From Branchiostoma floridae (taxonomy: Eukaryota; Chordata; Leptocardii; Amphioxiformes; Branchiostomatidae), in contig NC_049982.1 of the NCBI RefSeq assembly GCF_000003815.2, positions 15,651,704 to 15,715,703 on the forward strand: a DNA stretch of 64,000 nt. The letters are read 5' to 3'. Positions 34,561 to 46,400 of this stretch are shown here, in pieces. The translations under genes were made by a program, and so were the position numbers. The notes below the pieces were generated by a model. It had not been told where the DNA came from, made no database searches, and worked only from the letters and a program-made list of their open reading frames with translations. Every line of letters begins with the position of its first letter. Positions within the stretch are counted from its first letter, which is position 1.

Positions 34561-37500
34561 ATGAGGCCATCGCGGGTTCTTAAGTTGTTAATAGTGGCTA
34601 GTCTCCTGGTGGCTGCATTTTTCTACATTGTAAAAGTCACCAACAAAGATGAAGAGATAAGAACTCATGATGAGAAGGAGGATAGGGGTATTGACTTTGT
34701 CGAGGAACACAAGGAGGAGAACATGGAGCCTGTCATCAAGGAGGAGCATGAAGAGAAGAAGCCTGAGGAGGAATCATCTCAGCATGAGGAGGCTCAGCAA
34801 AGTGAGAAGTCAGTCAATCTGTCTGAAAGAAACCCCTCCAGTGTGCAAGAGATGAGGAGCATTATCAATGATGTCAACTTTAATCAGGAGATCCACAATC
34901 TGGACAAATTCCCCAAAAGGCCTGAAGATGGGATTGTCATTGTTGTGCAAGTCCACAATAGGCCAGAGTACCTGGAACAGTTGGTGAAGTCCCTTGGTGC
35001 AGCAAAGAGCATTGAGAAGGCCCTTCTGATCATTAGCCATGATTACTTCTCAAAGGAGGTCAACAAGATTGTAGAAAGTATAGACTACTGCCAGGTTAGT
35101 GAAATCCATTTGATTCTGACATGTAAGGTTCTGTATGTCACTGATAGTTTTTCAGTTCGGCATTAAAATTGATATAATATAGACTTCAGTTCAAGGCTTT
35201 GCACAGTGTAAGTTATGCAGTATAGATTTCGTGTTTTGTTTCAATACTTAACCTTTTACCCCCATTTTGCAGGTGATGCAGATTTTCTTTCCGTTTGCAC
35301 TGCAATTTTATCCAGATGAATTTCCGGGCCAGGACCCAAATGATTGTCCCCGAGACATTCCTAGAGACAGGTAAATTACCGTAATTCAACTTGTTACTGT
35401 ATTGTGTCACCATCAAATTGCATTTAGAAACCATTTTGTATTTTCAAGATCCTCTGGTCCTATGCTTCACTGTTATTGATTTCTCTGCACCACCAGTCTA
35501 AAGTGTACCTTCCTTCTTTACCAAGTTGTGTGTTGTTGTGTTTTAAGGGCCCTTGAGATTGAGTGCACCAATGCAGCCTACCCAGACATGTATGGCCACT
35601 ACAGAGAAGCACCCTTCACCATGACCAAGCACCATTGGTGGTGGAAGGTAATATGTATGATGGCTTTCAAGTGTTTAAGAACAAGACTGTCGTATATCTG
35701 AATATCATCTCCTGATCTGTCATCAATTATTTGGTTAGATGTAAACAAAATGTGTAGTTGTGAAAGATATTACAATATTTTGGGGAAAACCTGGAGGCCA
35801 ACAGCTTACATACTGTTAGTATTCCTCCACTCCCACACACTCACAACTTCTCGTTATGCGGCGTAAGACCCGAGTAGTCGGCTGACCTGCCCCTCCTGCT
35901 TTGTTCTTATTGATTTGTTTGATCCAGCCCTGATGGATAGTTTATTGGCAATAGGTCTGTCGCCAAAACTTTCCCAGTTCCAGACGTCTTACGTCATTCA
36001 CGGAACAATCAGTCAACGTTCAGGTTTCTTTGTCAGGGTGCCAATATGAAATATCTGATTATTGCATTGTACAGGTCATTGCATGAAATAAACTATAGTA
36101 TATTGTTCTGCCAGAAGACAATCACATTAGGTCCTATTGCATTATCTTTACCTGTTGCACAGGTGAAAACTGCTACAAGTACAATGTGCAATACTTTCTA
36201 CTATTATAAATTTGTAAAGCCTGACACAAAAGAACCTCTCTGTGCTATTGGCATGCCCCGCAACTGTGACAACCTAACTGATATCATGTAATGGTTTCGG
36301 TCAGTACACGTCACCTTAGCAACCAAAATTAGGATTGGCATAACACTATTTGTCGCTGTGGAAAAGGGTAAAATGCATTACATGTATGATGTACAAAGAA
36401 ATATCTCTATTTCTATATATAAAATGGAGCTGTATATTCTTGAACGTAGTCATATTGATGACACTAACCAAAGTTACTTGTGTTTCCAGGCCCACCGAGT
36501 GTTTGAGGGTCTGAAGGCTACACGAGACCACAAAGGTCTGGTCATGTTTCTGGAGGAAGATCACATTGTTTCCCAGGACTTCTACCCTACAATGGAGCTC
36601 ATGGCTAAACTGCAGCAGAGGTGTGTACAGTAATAGGGCTTTGTACATTTAAGAACATTTTTAACTACAGGATTCACCTAGAGAGTTCATATGGCCATAT
36701 AGCTAGCCCCACATTGACCACTTGTTTGCTAGTCACATAATATCCAGCTCATTGGCAATTTTGTGTTTGCAGTGAGTGTCCAGAATGTGACATCATCACC
36801 ATGGGATTATACGACAGGCCATCTAATTACCAGTCAGTAGGAGATATGGTAAGGCACATTACAACAAATTTACCCGCTATTGAGTTTTGCTTTTCCTTTG
36901 ATCAAAAATAATGAAGACTTCTGGTTTTGTTGTGTGCCTGTTCTGACAAGTCTGCCCTGTCCTAACCCAGGTGGATGTGATCACGTGGCAGTCTTCCAAA
37001 CACAACATGGGCATGGCTTACACCAGGGACACATGGGCCAAGATCAGGAGCTGTTCAAAGGTCAGGCTTCATTCACTATTAGTATCACAACTTTGTGATA
37101 GGCTTGATGTAGACTATAAAACATACATGTATACTAGTATATCCAAGTTCCCAAAAAATTTACAAACTACATCCTGTGATGCAAAGCCAACCTTAGCCTG
37201 TAAAAACATACACATACTTATATATCTAAGTTACTAAGTTATACAGGACACAAAAGTTGCAAACCACATATAATGTTCAAAGTTAGATAAATGTCACATC
37301 TACTGAAATGTTTGCTTAATGCTAACATTCATGCCTTTGCTGTACTATGTGTAGGTTTCAAGCATCTAAAAATCTTTTCTCAACATGTTTTTGATATTAG
37401 GTCATGTACCAACTTTGTAGTGGGTACAATCAAAGTGAGGGAGCAGGGAAATGTCACTACATGCTGCATATCAACCTCATGTATGAAAAAAGAGTGACTG

Positions 37501-38008
37501 AACATGTCATGTCATGATATATTTCAGGAGTTCTGCTCGTTTGATGACTACAACTGGGACTGGACCCTGCAGCACGTGAGCGGCAGGTGTCTGCCCAGCA
37601 CCCTGACCACCATGGTCATCCTGGGACCAAGAGTGTTCCACATCGGCACATGGTAGGAGGCTTCCTGTTGCCTGTACAACCATGCAATATCACTCAGTTT
37701 AAAGATATTCTTTAAAACCTGATTTTTTGTTCCTAGTAAAACTCTTGTCTCTTTTGTCTATCAGTGGAATGCATCATTCCAATAAGGATGCAAAGTGTGA
37801 GGTGGGTAAGGAGGTAGGATACGTGGAGGACCTACTGAGGAGAAACAAGCCTTACCTGGACCCCAGCGGCCTGTACATCAAACAGCGCTTTGACAAGTCT
37901 GCTGTCATTAAGACAATGAAGCCCAATGGAGGCTGGGCAGACCCACGTGACAAAAGGCTGTGTATGAGCTACGCCAAGATGCAAATGGTTGGACAGAATG
38001 ACACTTGA
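34561..38008 (+). CDS. MGAT2: Alpha-1,6-mannosyl-glycoprotein 2-beta-N-acetylglucosaminyltransferase (GnT-II)
   Basis: Golgi type II membrane enzyme adding GlcNAc to the alpha-1,6 mannose arm, the step committing N-glycans to complex form. Exons 34561-35094, 35273-35370, 35548-35647, 36490-36620, 36773-36848, 36971-37060, 37528-37652 and 37765-38008 join to 1398 nt, 465 residues (human 447). A short cytosolic tail, a TM segment (about 7-25) and a Glu/Lys-rich stem precede the catalytic domain. It starts at VIVVQVHNRPEYL and contains KHHWWWK, the metal-binding FLEEDH (264-269), DDYNWDWTLQ and FHIGTCGMHH. Human MGAT2 has an intronless coding region; this one has seven introns. An acceptor at ~34510 suggests an upstream 5' UTR exon. 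Confidence 0.96.
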
Positions 38009-40466
38009 TTCCAGCATTGTTTGATTAGAGTTTTATATATATATATTATATACAAAATATATATATTCACCATCTTGCAAGAACTTTGTACCAATTTTTT
38101 TTAAAGCTGAAGCTTGATTTTGTCTTGTCAATTGTCAAATTGTTAAATTTGGAACTGTTTGTGTATCTACAAGATCCTTACTCAATTAAAAGTATTGTTT
38201 GGAAAGGAAAACTACAACAGTGACTGATATTGCTTAATGACATTCTCTCCAAACAAAATATTTTACTAACCTCACTCCACTGGTGCCAAAAAGGGGGCTG
38301 ATTTTTTTTTCTAATTACTAGTAACCTACATACCGGTAATATTCTGTTACTTTACAAGTTTAATCATGATTTCTACCACTACTGTTCTAGAAAATTATGG
38401 GACAAATCAGGAAAGGTGTTGAAGAGTAAATAATTTTTCAGGTGTACAGTCCCTTATATAGTGAAGGCTTCACTGTGCTGTTATTTTCAGTTAGCTTTCA
38501 CAACAACTGATGCAATTTTTAAAATTACTTTTACACTGATTTTTCCTGGTCTGTTTTTACTTTTAGCAAAGTGTATTGCTCTGATGTCCAGCCTGTACAG
38601 ATGCAATAACAATTGAATTATGCATGTTTGTTACAACCCAAATGACAGGTATTATTTATGGTCTGCAGCAGTAATTTAATGTAGTTTTTGTCAAAGTAAA
38701 CTCTTAGATGAAAAGTCTATGTCTATGTAAGTGTCTTGATACCTTTTTGGAGAATTTTGACTTTGGACAAGTGTGGATTGCCCAAACCCACTTTTTCTGA
38801 AGTGATCATACCAAAATTGCTTTACACAGCTGCTTAGATAAAACAGTTGCATAAAGCTGTTCAACTTGTTCATATCTGTGTTAGTTCCTTCATGATTCGT
38901 CATAGAGTTATGAAATACCACATTTGTGGAGGGAGCGGGGAATATCCTGATTAAAAATGAGGTGGGTATTTTCCTGAAGTTGTCTGATATCATTCAAAAG
39001 TCAACCCTGGAGCTGCAGTAAGTGTTGCAAGTATATCCCAGACTTACATGTAAATGGACTCTAGTTGCCTGCAGTAGGAAGAGTAGGAGTGTGCCATAGA
39101 AGTCCTTGTGTATGAATTTTAGAAATTGAAAATTTGGAACTTTGAAAGGATGAATTTTTGGCCAGGATTGAATGAAGTCAGATCTATTGTGCTTGTTGGG
39201 TACTAGTATTTGACCTCTCCAACCCCCAAGTTGAAGCTATATATACACAGTATGCGTCGTTCCTGTGCACCTTTGTGTTGGTCTCAACAGCATTGGTATC
39301 AACCAAATGTGACTAGGAGTTTAAACTGCATATTTTTGAATGTGATGATGTATGACACCGGTGGCCTTGTGTAACCCAAAGTCTTTCGCCTTGTTGTTGA
39401 GCTGTTTCAGGGTGTTGTATGTTATGTGTTGTTACGTTTGTCTTGCTAACATGTATACGTATGTATAAATGATGTATAGCTGCATGTGTACCTTATATAC
39501 TCACTATCTAACCCTTGAGAGGAGGATACTTGTTTGCATGTTTTATAATTTTGTTTTATTCATTTAGAAAATGCGATCTAGTTACAAAATTTCAATATTA
39601 GGTAATTCAACTAATTAATAAGTCACCAATTTTTTAAATTGTACATAGCTCAGTCAGACCCATAACTTTTATGTTCAAGTTGATGTTCAGTAAACTATTG
39701 CCTGTGACCAACCACTAGGATTATTGCAAAATGATTGTAATTACTAAAGTGTTCTTGCTGCTTTAAACAATGAATGCAATGATTTATGTAATTAGGTTAT
39801 CTGGATGTCACTATAATGTCCATGTTTTTGAGCCTGTTAAGAACTTGTAATTTGTCCTTGAGTGCTTTGTTAGGGGCATGAAGGCCACTGCTTGTTAGGG
39901 ACGCGAAGGCCACTGCTTGATGCAAGGACTTTTGTAATTATATGAAAGATATTTGATAAACTGTTATGAATGAAAATAAAAATTTTGTAAATGTCAGCCA
40001 TTGTGTTAGACAACTTCATACACAGAACAGGATATCGAAGGATCTTTTTCCCATAGATTTCAGGCTTTTATGCCAATGTTGTTGACCTCTATAGTTATTT
40101 TACTCAAGACATCACATTGTCTTGTTGTCAAGATGATTTTTTTTATTCCTGTGCAAAATACATTGAGGAAGGTTTATGCTTGACCTGACATTCATATTGA
40201 TAGAAAGCAATATATATTTTAAAAAGAATATCCCTATGTAGTCTCTATACTTCATGTTTAACAAATACTAGTTTACAAAAATATTAACTGGAACAAATAC
40301 AGATACTAATGATAAATCAATTGTAATTTTGTTTGAAGCCTGATGGCCGCTCAAAGCATAAAAACACTTCATTTGACACAAGGACAAGAGCAAGTTTGAT
40401 TCCTTAAAACGTATTACATGAAACATAACGTTGATTGTCCAATAATCCTTCGAAATAAGGAATTAA
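38009..40466. other. Convergent 3' regions of MGAT2 and EVC
   Basis: No coding exon is supported. AATAAA at 39975-39980 may end a ~2-kb MGAT2 3' UTR. A minus-strand AATAAA (TTTATT at 40142-40147) is about 320 bases past the EVC stop. The sequence is AT-rich and otherwise plain. Confidence 0.5.
39867..39916. repeat. 25-bp tandem duplication
   Basis: Two adjacent units of TTGTTAGGG...GAAGGCCACTGC (39867-39891 and 39892-39916) with two mismatches, in the presumed MGAT2 3' UTR. Confidence 0.85.
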
Positions 40467-43400
40467 CTATTCATCATCATAATCATCTGTGAAAGCTTTC
40501 TTGGGTTTCTTCTTCTTGAGCTTAGGAAGTCTGCCTGGTCGCACACCATCATCATAACCGTCTCCTGCAGAAGAAAAGGAAACCATCACTACCTTTAGCT
40601 GTACCTCATTTTATCTTCTACACAGAAGCTACACTACAGAAATGATCGTACATGCAATGTATAGTATGATATTTTTACCAAGTACCTAATGGGAAACTTG
40701 GTTCTATAATTTTTATACTGTATCTGTCATGACTACAACATTTGACCAAAGATGTGGTTTTGAGCAAAGACTTTGTACAAGAGAATTGATCAGATCTGAG
40801 GACGCTATCTCACCTGTAGCTGTTTTTGGTCGAAACCTATAATCATCAATGTCTTCATCCCTTTCTGCTCCCACCCCTGCTGTGCCTGGTCGCTTCATCC
40901 TCTTGGCCAAGTCTTTGGTCAGTTTCTTGGCATCTGCAGTTCCTCCCACTGTAATACCATGTGGATAATTTATCTTGTTATGTTTGAATATATTGAATGA
41001 TTAATCTTGGTTGACTAGCATAGCAATTCAACTTATTTTGTTTCTTTGCAAGGCCACACAAGCTATGGAAGACATACTTTGAAGACCATAAATCTTGTTT
41101 GCACAATATAATTGACATTCTTTGTGAAAGGACATTTCAGAACATATTTCCGACGTAAATGACAGTTCAGACATTTTTTATCAACAGCAATGCACTGACC
41201 TTTTTCCACAGCTTCCTCCACTGCCTCAGTTAGCTGCTTTTTGGACATGTTTCCCATCACAGCTAGCTTGGACAGCAGGTCTTTCTCTCGGTCCTGTGAA
41301 AAACATCCGTATTAGTGTTTTGAACCCTTATACAAACACTCTTCAGAGCAATTACTACCTTAAAGTTGGCAAAAAGGTATGCTTGAAACATGATAGTATC
41401 AATTGAGATGCTGTTTCCCTCCATTACTCAAGGCTACAATATGTCACCTTTCTAAACTTCAAACCTTGCCACAGACAGATTTCCACGTCCCCCCACCACA
41501 CCAGAGTACAAGTAAGTGAGATCCTCCCTCACCTCCAGCTCCCCCCTCATCTGTTCCTCCAGCTCCTGGTTGAGCTGGTCCGTCTGTCGGGTTAGCTCCA
41601 GCTTCATCTCCCGCTCCAGGTCATCTATGGCCGCCTGGTGGCGCCGGTCCATCAACAACTTTGTCAGGGCAGCAGACGCAGACCTGCACATGTTTGTAGA
41701 GACATTAAAAAACCCTATAACTAGTGGTTTGATCTGATTGATGAAGACAGCATTGCATAGACAGTGGTATGCTCTTCTGATGGACAGAAGTAACAACAGT
41801 ACTTTTAAATCTTTGCAGATTTCTATCAACCAAGAAATCAGTAACACATTAACCCTAAATGGCAAATTTACTGCAATGGCAGAAAGAATAACAACATTAT
41901 TGACGAGAGAAGTCCAACTCAAGTCCAACTCACAATGATCCCCTTCTGGCTTCATACTTCAGCTGCTCCTTTTCTTCCTTATCCAGTTTTTCCTCAATTG
42001 CTCTGAAAATGAGGAGCACAGACATGAAGACTATGTAATGGCAACAAGCTTATATTTACATAAGCACATTCTGAAACATAAGAACTAGAAACAAGAATAA
42101 TTCTCATCTTTAATAGCATATCTTTTATAACACTTGTCAAAACTGTCCTAAAAGTTAAAGTTGTCCTGACCTCTGCCTGTTGAGCTGCTTGACCTCCAGT
42201 TTCTCCTGCAGCGCTCTCATCTGCCTCTCCTTGCTGGTCTGCAGCTGCTCGTTAATCAGCTCCACCTCACGGTAGTGGTTCTGTAGGATCCGCTCGGTCT
42301 TCGTGTCTGACACCTGGGAGATGTTTAACAATATGTTAACTTTGTAGATGTACCAGAGTGCAAAGTACCCACTTGCACACTTGCACATTGCAACCACTTT
42401 TTGCTTGGTGCAACTTACTTCTAAACTCAGGTTGCACAGGGCTCTCAGAACTCGATTTTGTTGTCAATTTACTTGGAAGAAATAAATGGACTGAGGCAGC
42501 TCCATTTCATATCAGCCAATCATGTCAGTGATTGCTGATTATGATAGTAAAAGGTTATGATGTATGTATGTATTGTACCTTTTTTTTCAGAAATTAAATA
42601 ATTGTAGGTTTTTTCATTTGTGCAACCTGGCCCAGAAAAGTATTTTGTACACTGTGTACTATGAAACATTTTTTCAAGAGTGCTTCTCTATAGTGTAAAA
42701 AATGTTTTTCCTTTTCTTTTTGTCAATTTGTTGTTTTTTCAATGTCAAAAGCCCTTTGCTAAGCTTTGTTGTGTAAGTGTTGCTGTCCTTGGTGCTGAAT
42801 TAAATGTCTGTTGTACATTTTAGTTGATTAGTCTTTTGAAACTCAACCTGAACAGTAGTACGGTTATTTTAGGAGGCACTTTCAAATCAAATACTAAGTA
42901 CATATCATGAGAGTTTGATATGTAGCCTTTGTCTGCAATAAATAAGACCAGTAGATATGTCTTATGATTGATGAATGAAAAAGAAATGGTTTGAAACCAA
43001 CTGACCCACCTGACCAGACTCAGCCACCTTGTCCACCAGCTGTTCTTGTAGCTCCTTGATGGCCTTCTCCTGACGTCTGATGATGGACTGCCGGCGAGCC
43101 TGCCCCAGCTGGAGTCTGGCAATCACCTTACCCAGCTGTTCATCCTGGGCCTTAACAAGACAAAAACAGGACATGTTCGCATCAAGTAAGACCACTTATC
43201 ATGTTGTACAAAAGGATGATACTGAGATAAATGACTGAGCAGTGCAGAATGCAAAAGGTCCCACTTTTATCCTGTTTCCATTTAGCATACAGAAGAAAGT
43301 TTCTGGTCATACATTAAACAGCTGACAGAATGTTATGATATACCTTGAGTGCCTGGTCCGTCTCCTCTGCTAGCCTCTTCCTGAGCTCAGTGAGGGCCTG

Positions 43401-46400
43401 CTGACGCTCCTCCTCCAGCTGCTGGACCATCTCCTCATATTCCTCCTCCTGGAGAAACAGGAAACAGCAAAATGCCAATCAATAGAACTAGGATATCCTG
43501 AAACACTGACGAATTGTCTGAAATGCAGCAAAACAATATTGTTGGTCTTAATAAAATTCAGTAAACATTACAATTGATGGGCATAGTCTCACCAGCATCT
43601 TTTTCTCATCCTGCTTTGCCTTGGTCTTAGCTTCCAGTTTGGCCCTGCGCTGGGCAAGCTTCTGTTCTAGGCTAAAAGAAAATTGGAAAACATTCATTGT
43701 GTTGTTTATAAAGCCATCACAATATATAATAGTAGACAATTTTTCAAGATTTGCTGCAGCACTATAAAGGAAAGGTATTAAGAAATAAACAGGTTTTTGT
43801 ATGTGGTGCAAAAATAATTCAAAGGATTTAGTAGAATTAGAGCTGTCATGCCGATGCATGCAATACATCAACAATATTCTTGTGTTTAATTGTTTCATTT
43901 GGATAACTTTAAGCCAAATGCTAATCTAAAGGATTCAGGAAAAATACATAATCATGCATAGTCATACAGACACGGAGAATACATAAAGCATTGCTTTGGT
44001 GATTTATCAAGAAGTAATGAACAGGTTTTTATTCAACAAAACATTTGTCATCTTCAAACTCACATCTTCTGTTGCCGAGTACGGCTGATCTGCAGCTGGT
44101 TGTTCACAGCGATCATGTTCTGTTCATGTTCCTTCATTATCTGTTTCCTGGCCCTGAGGTGGAGATAAAGAAAAGTTAGCATGGCAGTTCAATTGTCAAA
44201 ATGTAGCATACCACTTTCTTGTCATAGTTAACTTGGAAGAATGATCGAAAAATACCTTCCTCATTTGGCAAATGTATTCTTACAAAAATATCTATTATAA
44301 AAGGATTGATATGTTTTTAAACAAATCACAATTCTGACTACATATGAAGCAGCAAACTAGTCAACCCCAAATAAATGCTTGTGAAAACAAAGCCCCTCTG
44401 GCAGAGGTAATAACCCTAATAATCCTTACTCCTCTGTGAGTCCTGCCTGGGTGTCCAGTAACATAGTGATGGCCCTCTCCTGCTGGTCGTTCAGCATCTT
44501 CTGCTCTGCCTGGGTTGTAGCACTCTGCTCCTCCATTTTCTGTGAAAATAAACAAAGGCATCTTTACCACTTTATACATGTTCATTTTATCTTAGTAGAC
44601 ACATTTAATTATGGTTGACATTTTCTTTGTACAAATGTGTAAGACCGTTCATTTGATACTTACTCTTCTTCTTTGAGCCAACTTGGCATCCAGCTGTTCT
44701 CGTTGCCTCTCCCTTTCTTCATCCTGACGTTCTGTGAAAATAAAACATGATATACATGTATGATACAGAGGTTGAAGTGTACCAGGATAGACAAGGAGGG
44801 ACGATTGAGGTGTGTTTGATTATTGGCAAAAATCAGTGCACCTTAAAGTTCTTGAAAATTGATGTACAAAAGTCATTGCACTTTAAAGTTCTTGAAAATT
44901 AATGTACAAGACAATATGGTAAATTATCTTTGGGCAAATACCATGTGAAAAGGATGGAGTACATATTAGTTCAGTCTCTCTGAATACAGCAGGGGTATGT
45001 GATACGGATGTGAGAATGTATGGATGCAGATAAATACCCTGGAAGTTCTTCATGTGAATCTGGTGCTTCTTCATGAGTTTGCGGGCTTCCTTCTCCGACA
45101 GCTGTGCCCGTGCCTGCAGGTTCTCGTACAGGGACTGGTCATGTTCCAACAGCAGCTGTCCACGGCTGGTGTCAAGTTGCTGGAACAGAAGTGTAGTATT
45201 TTTAAATCTGTGAAAGGCTACATTGCACGTTTCCAACCCAATGTCTCGAGGGACATAAGAATTTAAAATCTATTGTTTGAATCTCTGATAAACAGTAGGT
45301 ACTTTCGTTGACATTTCTTATATGATTTATATACTTATATACGTAGATATGATTTGAACAAATTTGCAATACAGTACTTCAAGCGTCACTGTGTCACCTG
45401 ATAGAGATCTCCTTTGGTCCCAATAAATGACAGAGTGAAGGTTGGACTTGCAACTTCCTTTTCCATATGAATATCATCCTTTTGCCAAGATGTTCTTAAG
45501 TGGCAGAGGCATAGCAAGGCAAGGCTGCAAATTGAGCACCAAGAAAAGGTATACAACTTGCAGGTACCTACCTGTTTGAGCATGCTCAGTTCTTCAGCCT
45601 CAGTCTCATCCAGCTCCTCTAGAATGTTGAGCCTGCGCTGCTGCTGCTGTATCATCAGGTCATGTTGGGCCTAAGGGTGTCAGATGAAGATATACTGTGT
45701 TAGGTACTACATCGTAATCAAGTCATGTTGGGGTTAAGGGTGTCAGATAAACATGTACATTGATGACAAATGAATAAGGATGGTGACTCAGGTTCTCAAA
45801 TCCAATTCTGTATCAGTATCTATATAGCAAGTAAAGCCACCAGGCTTTGGCAGACAATACCAGCTTTGCAAACAAACGGTGTGGCAGCAGCTGGTTATAT
45901 TACACTGAATGGCTTGTCACACGCAACTTTTTGCACATCTATCTGCAAGTGTTCTTTAAAACCAAAAATATGATCATACTGTACTTGATGATAAGAAAAT
46001 CCAATAAAAAAACAATGAGTTCATGTTATTTAGCCTTGAACCATAAGCATGATGCCAGTAGGCTAGGTCTTTGTATCAAAAGCAGAACAGGAACCATTGG
46101 AAGAGGATTGTACTTGCCTGCTGAGGGAAACTAAGCCATAACTACCTTGACAAAGTCTTTGGGATCAGTCTGGCCTTCTGCAGCTGAGTTGTTAAGGTCC
46201 TCCCTCTCCGTCTCCTCCTTTGCTGCCAGTTTCTGCAGCTTGTGCTGCCTGCGCTGCTGCAGCTTCTCCTTCAGCATGTCCTGCTGAACCTGCAGGTCTG
46301 GCACAGGGATAGAGAGAGACAAAAGTTATGACTATTGCCCAATCAGGATTGACCTATCATTTGACCTTTTAACTATCTATGACACACTATTGACTGAAGT

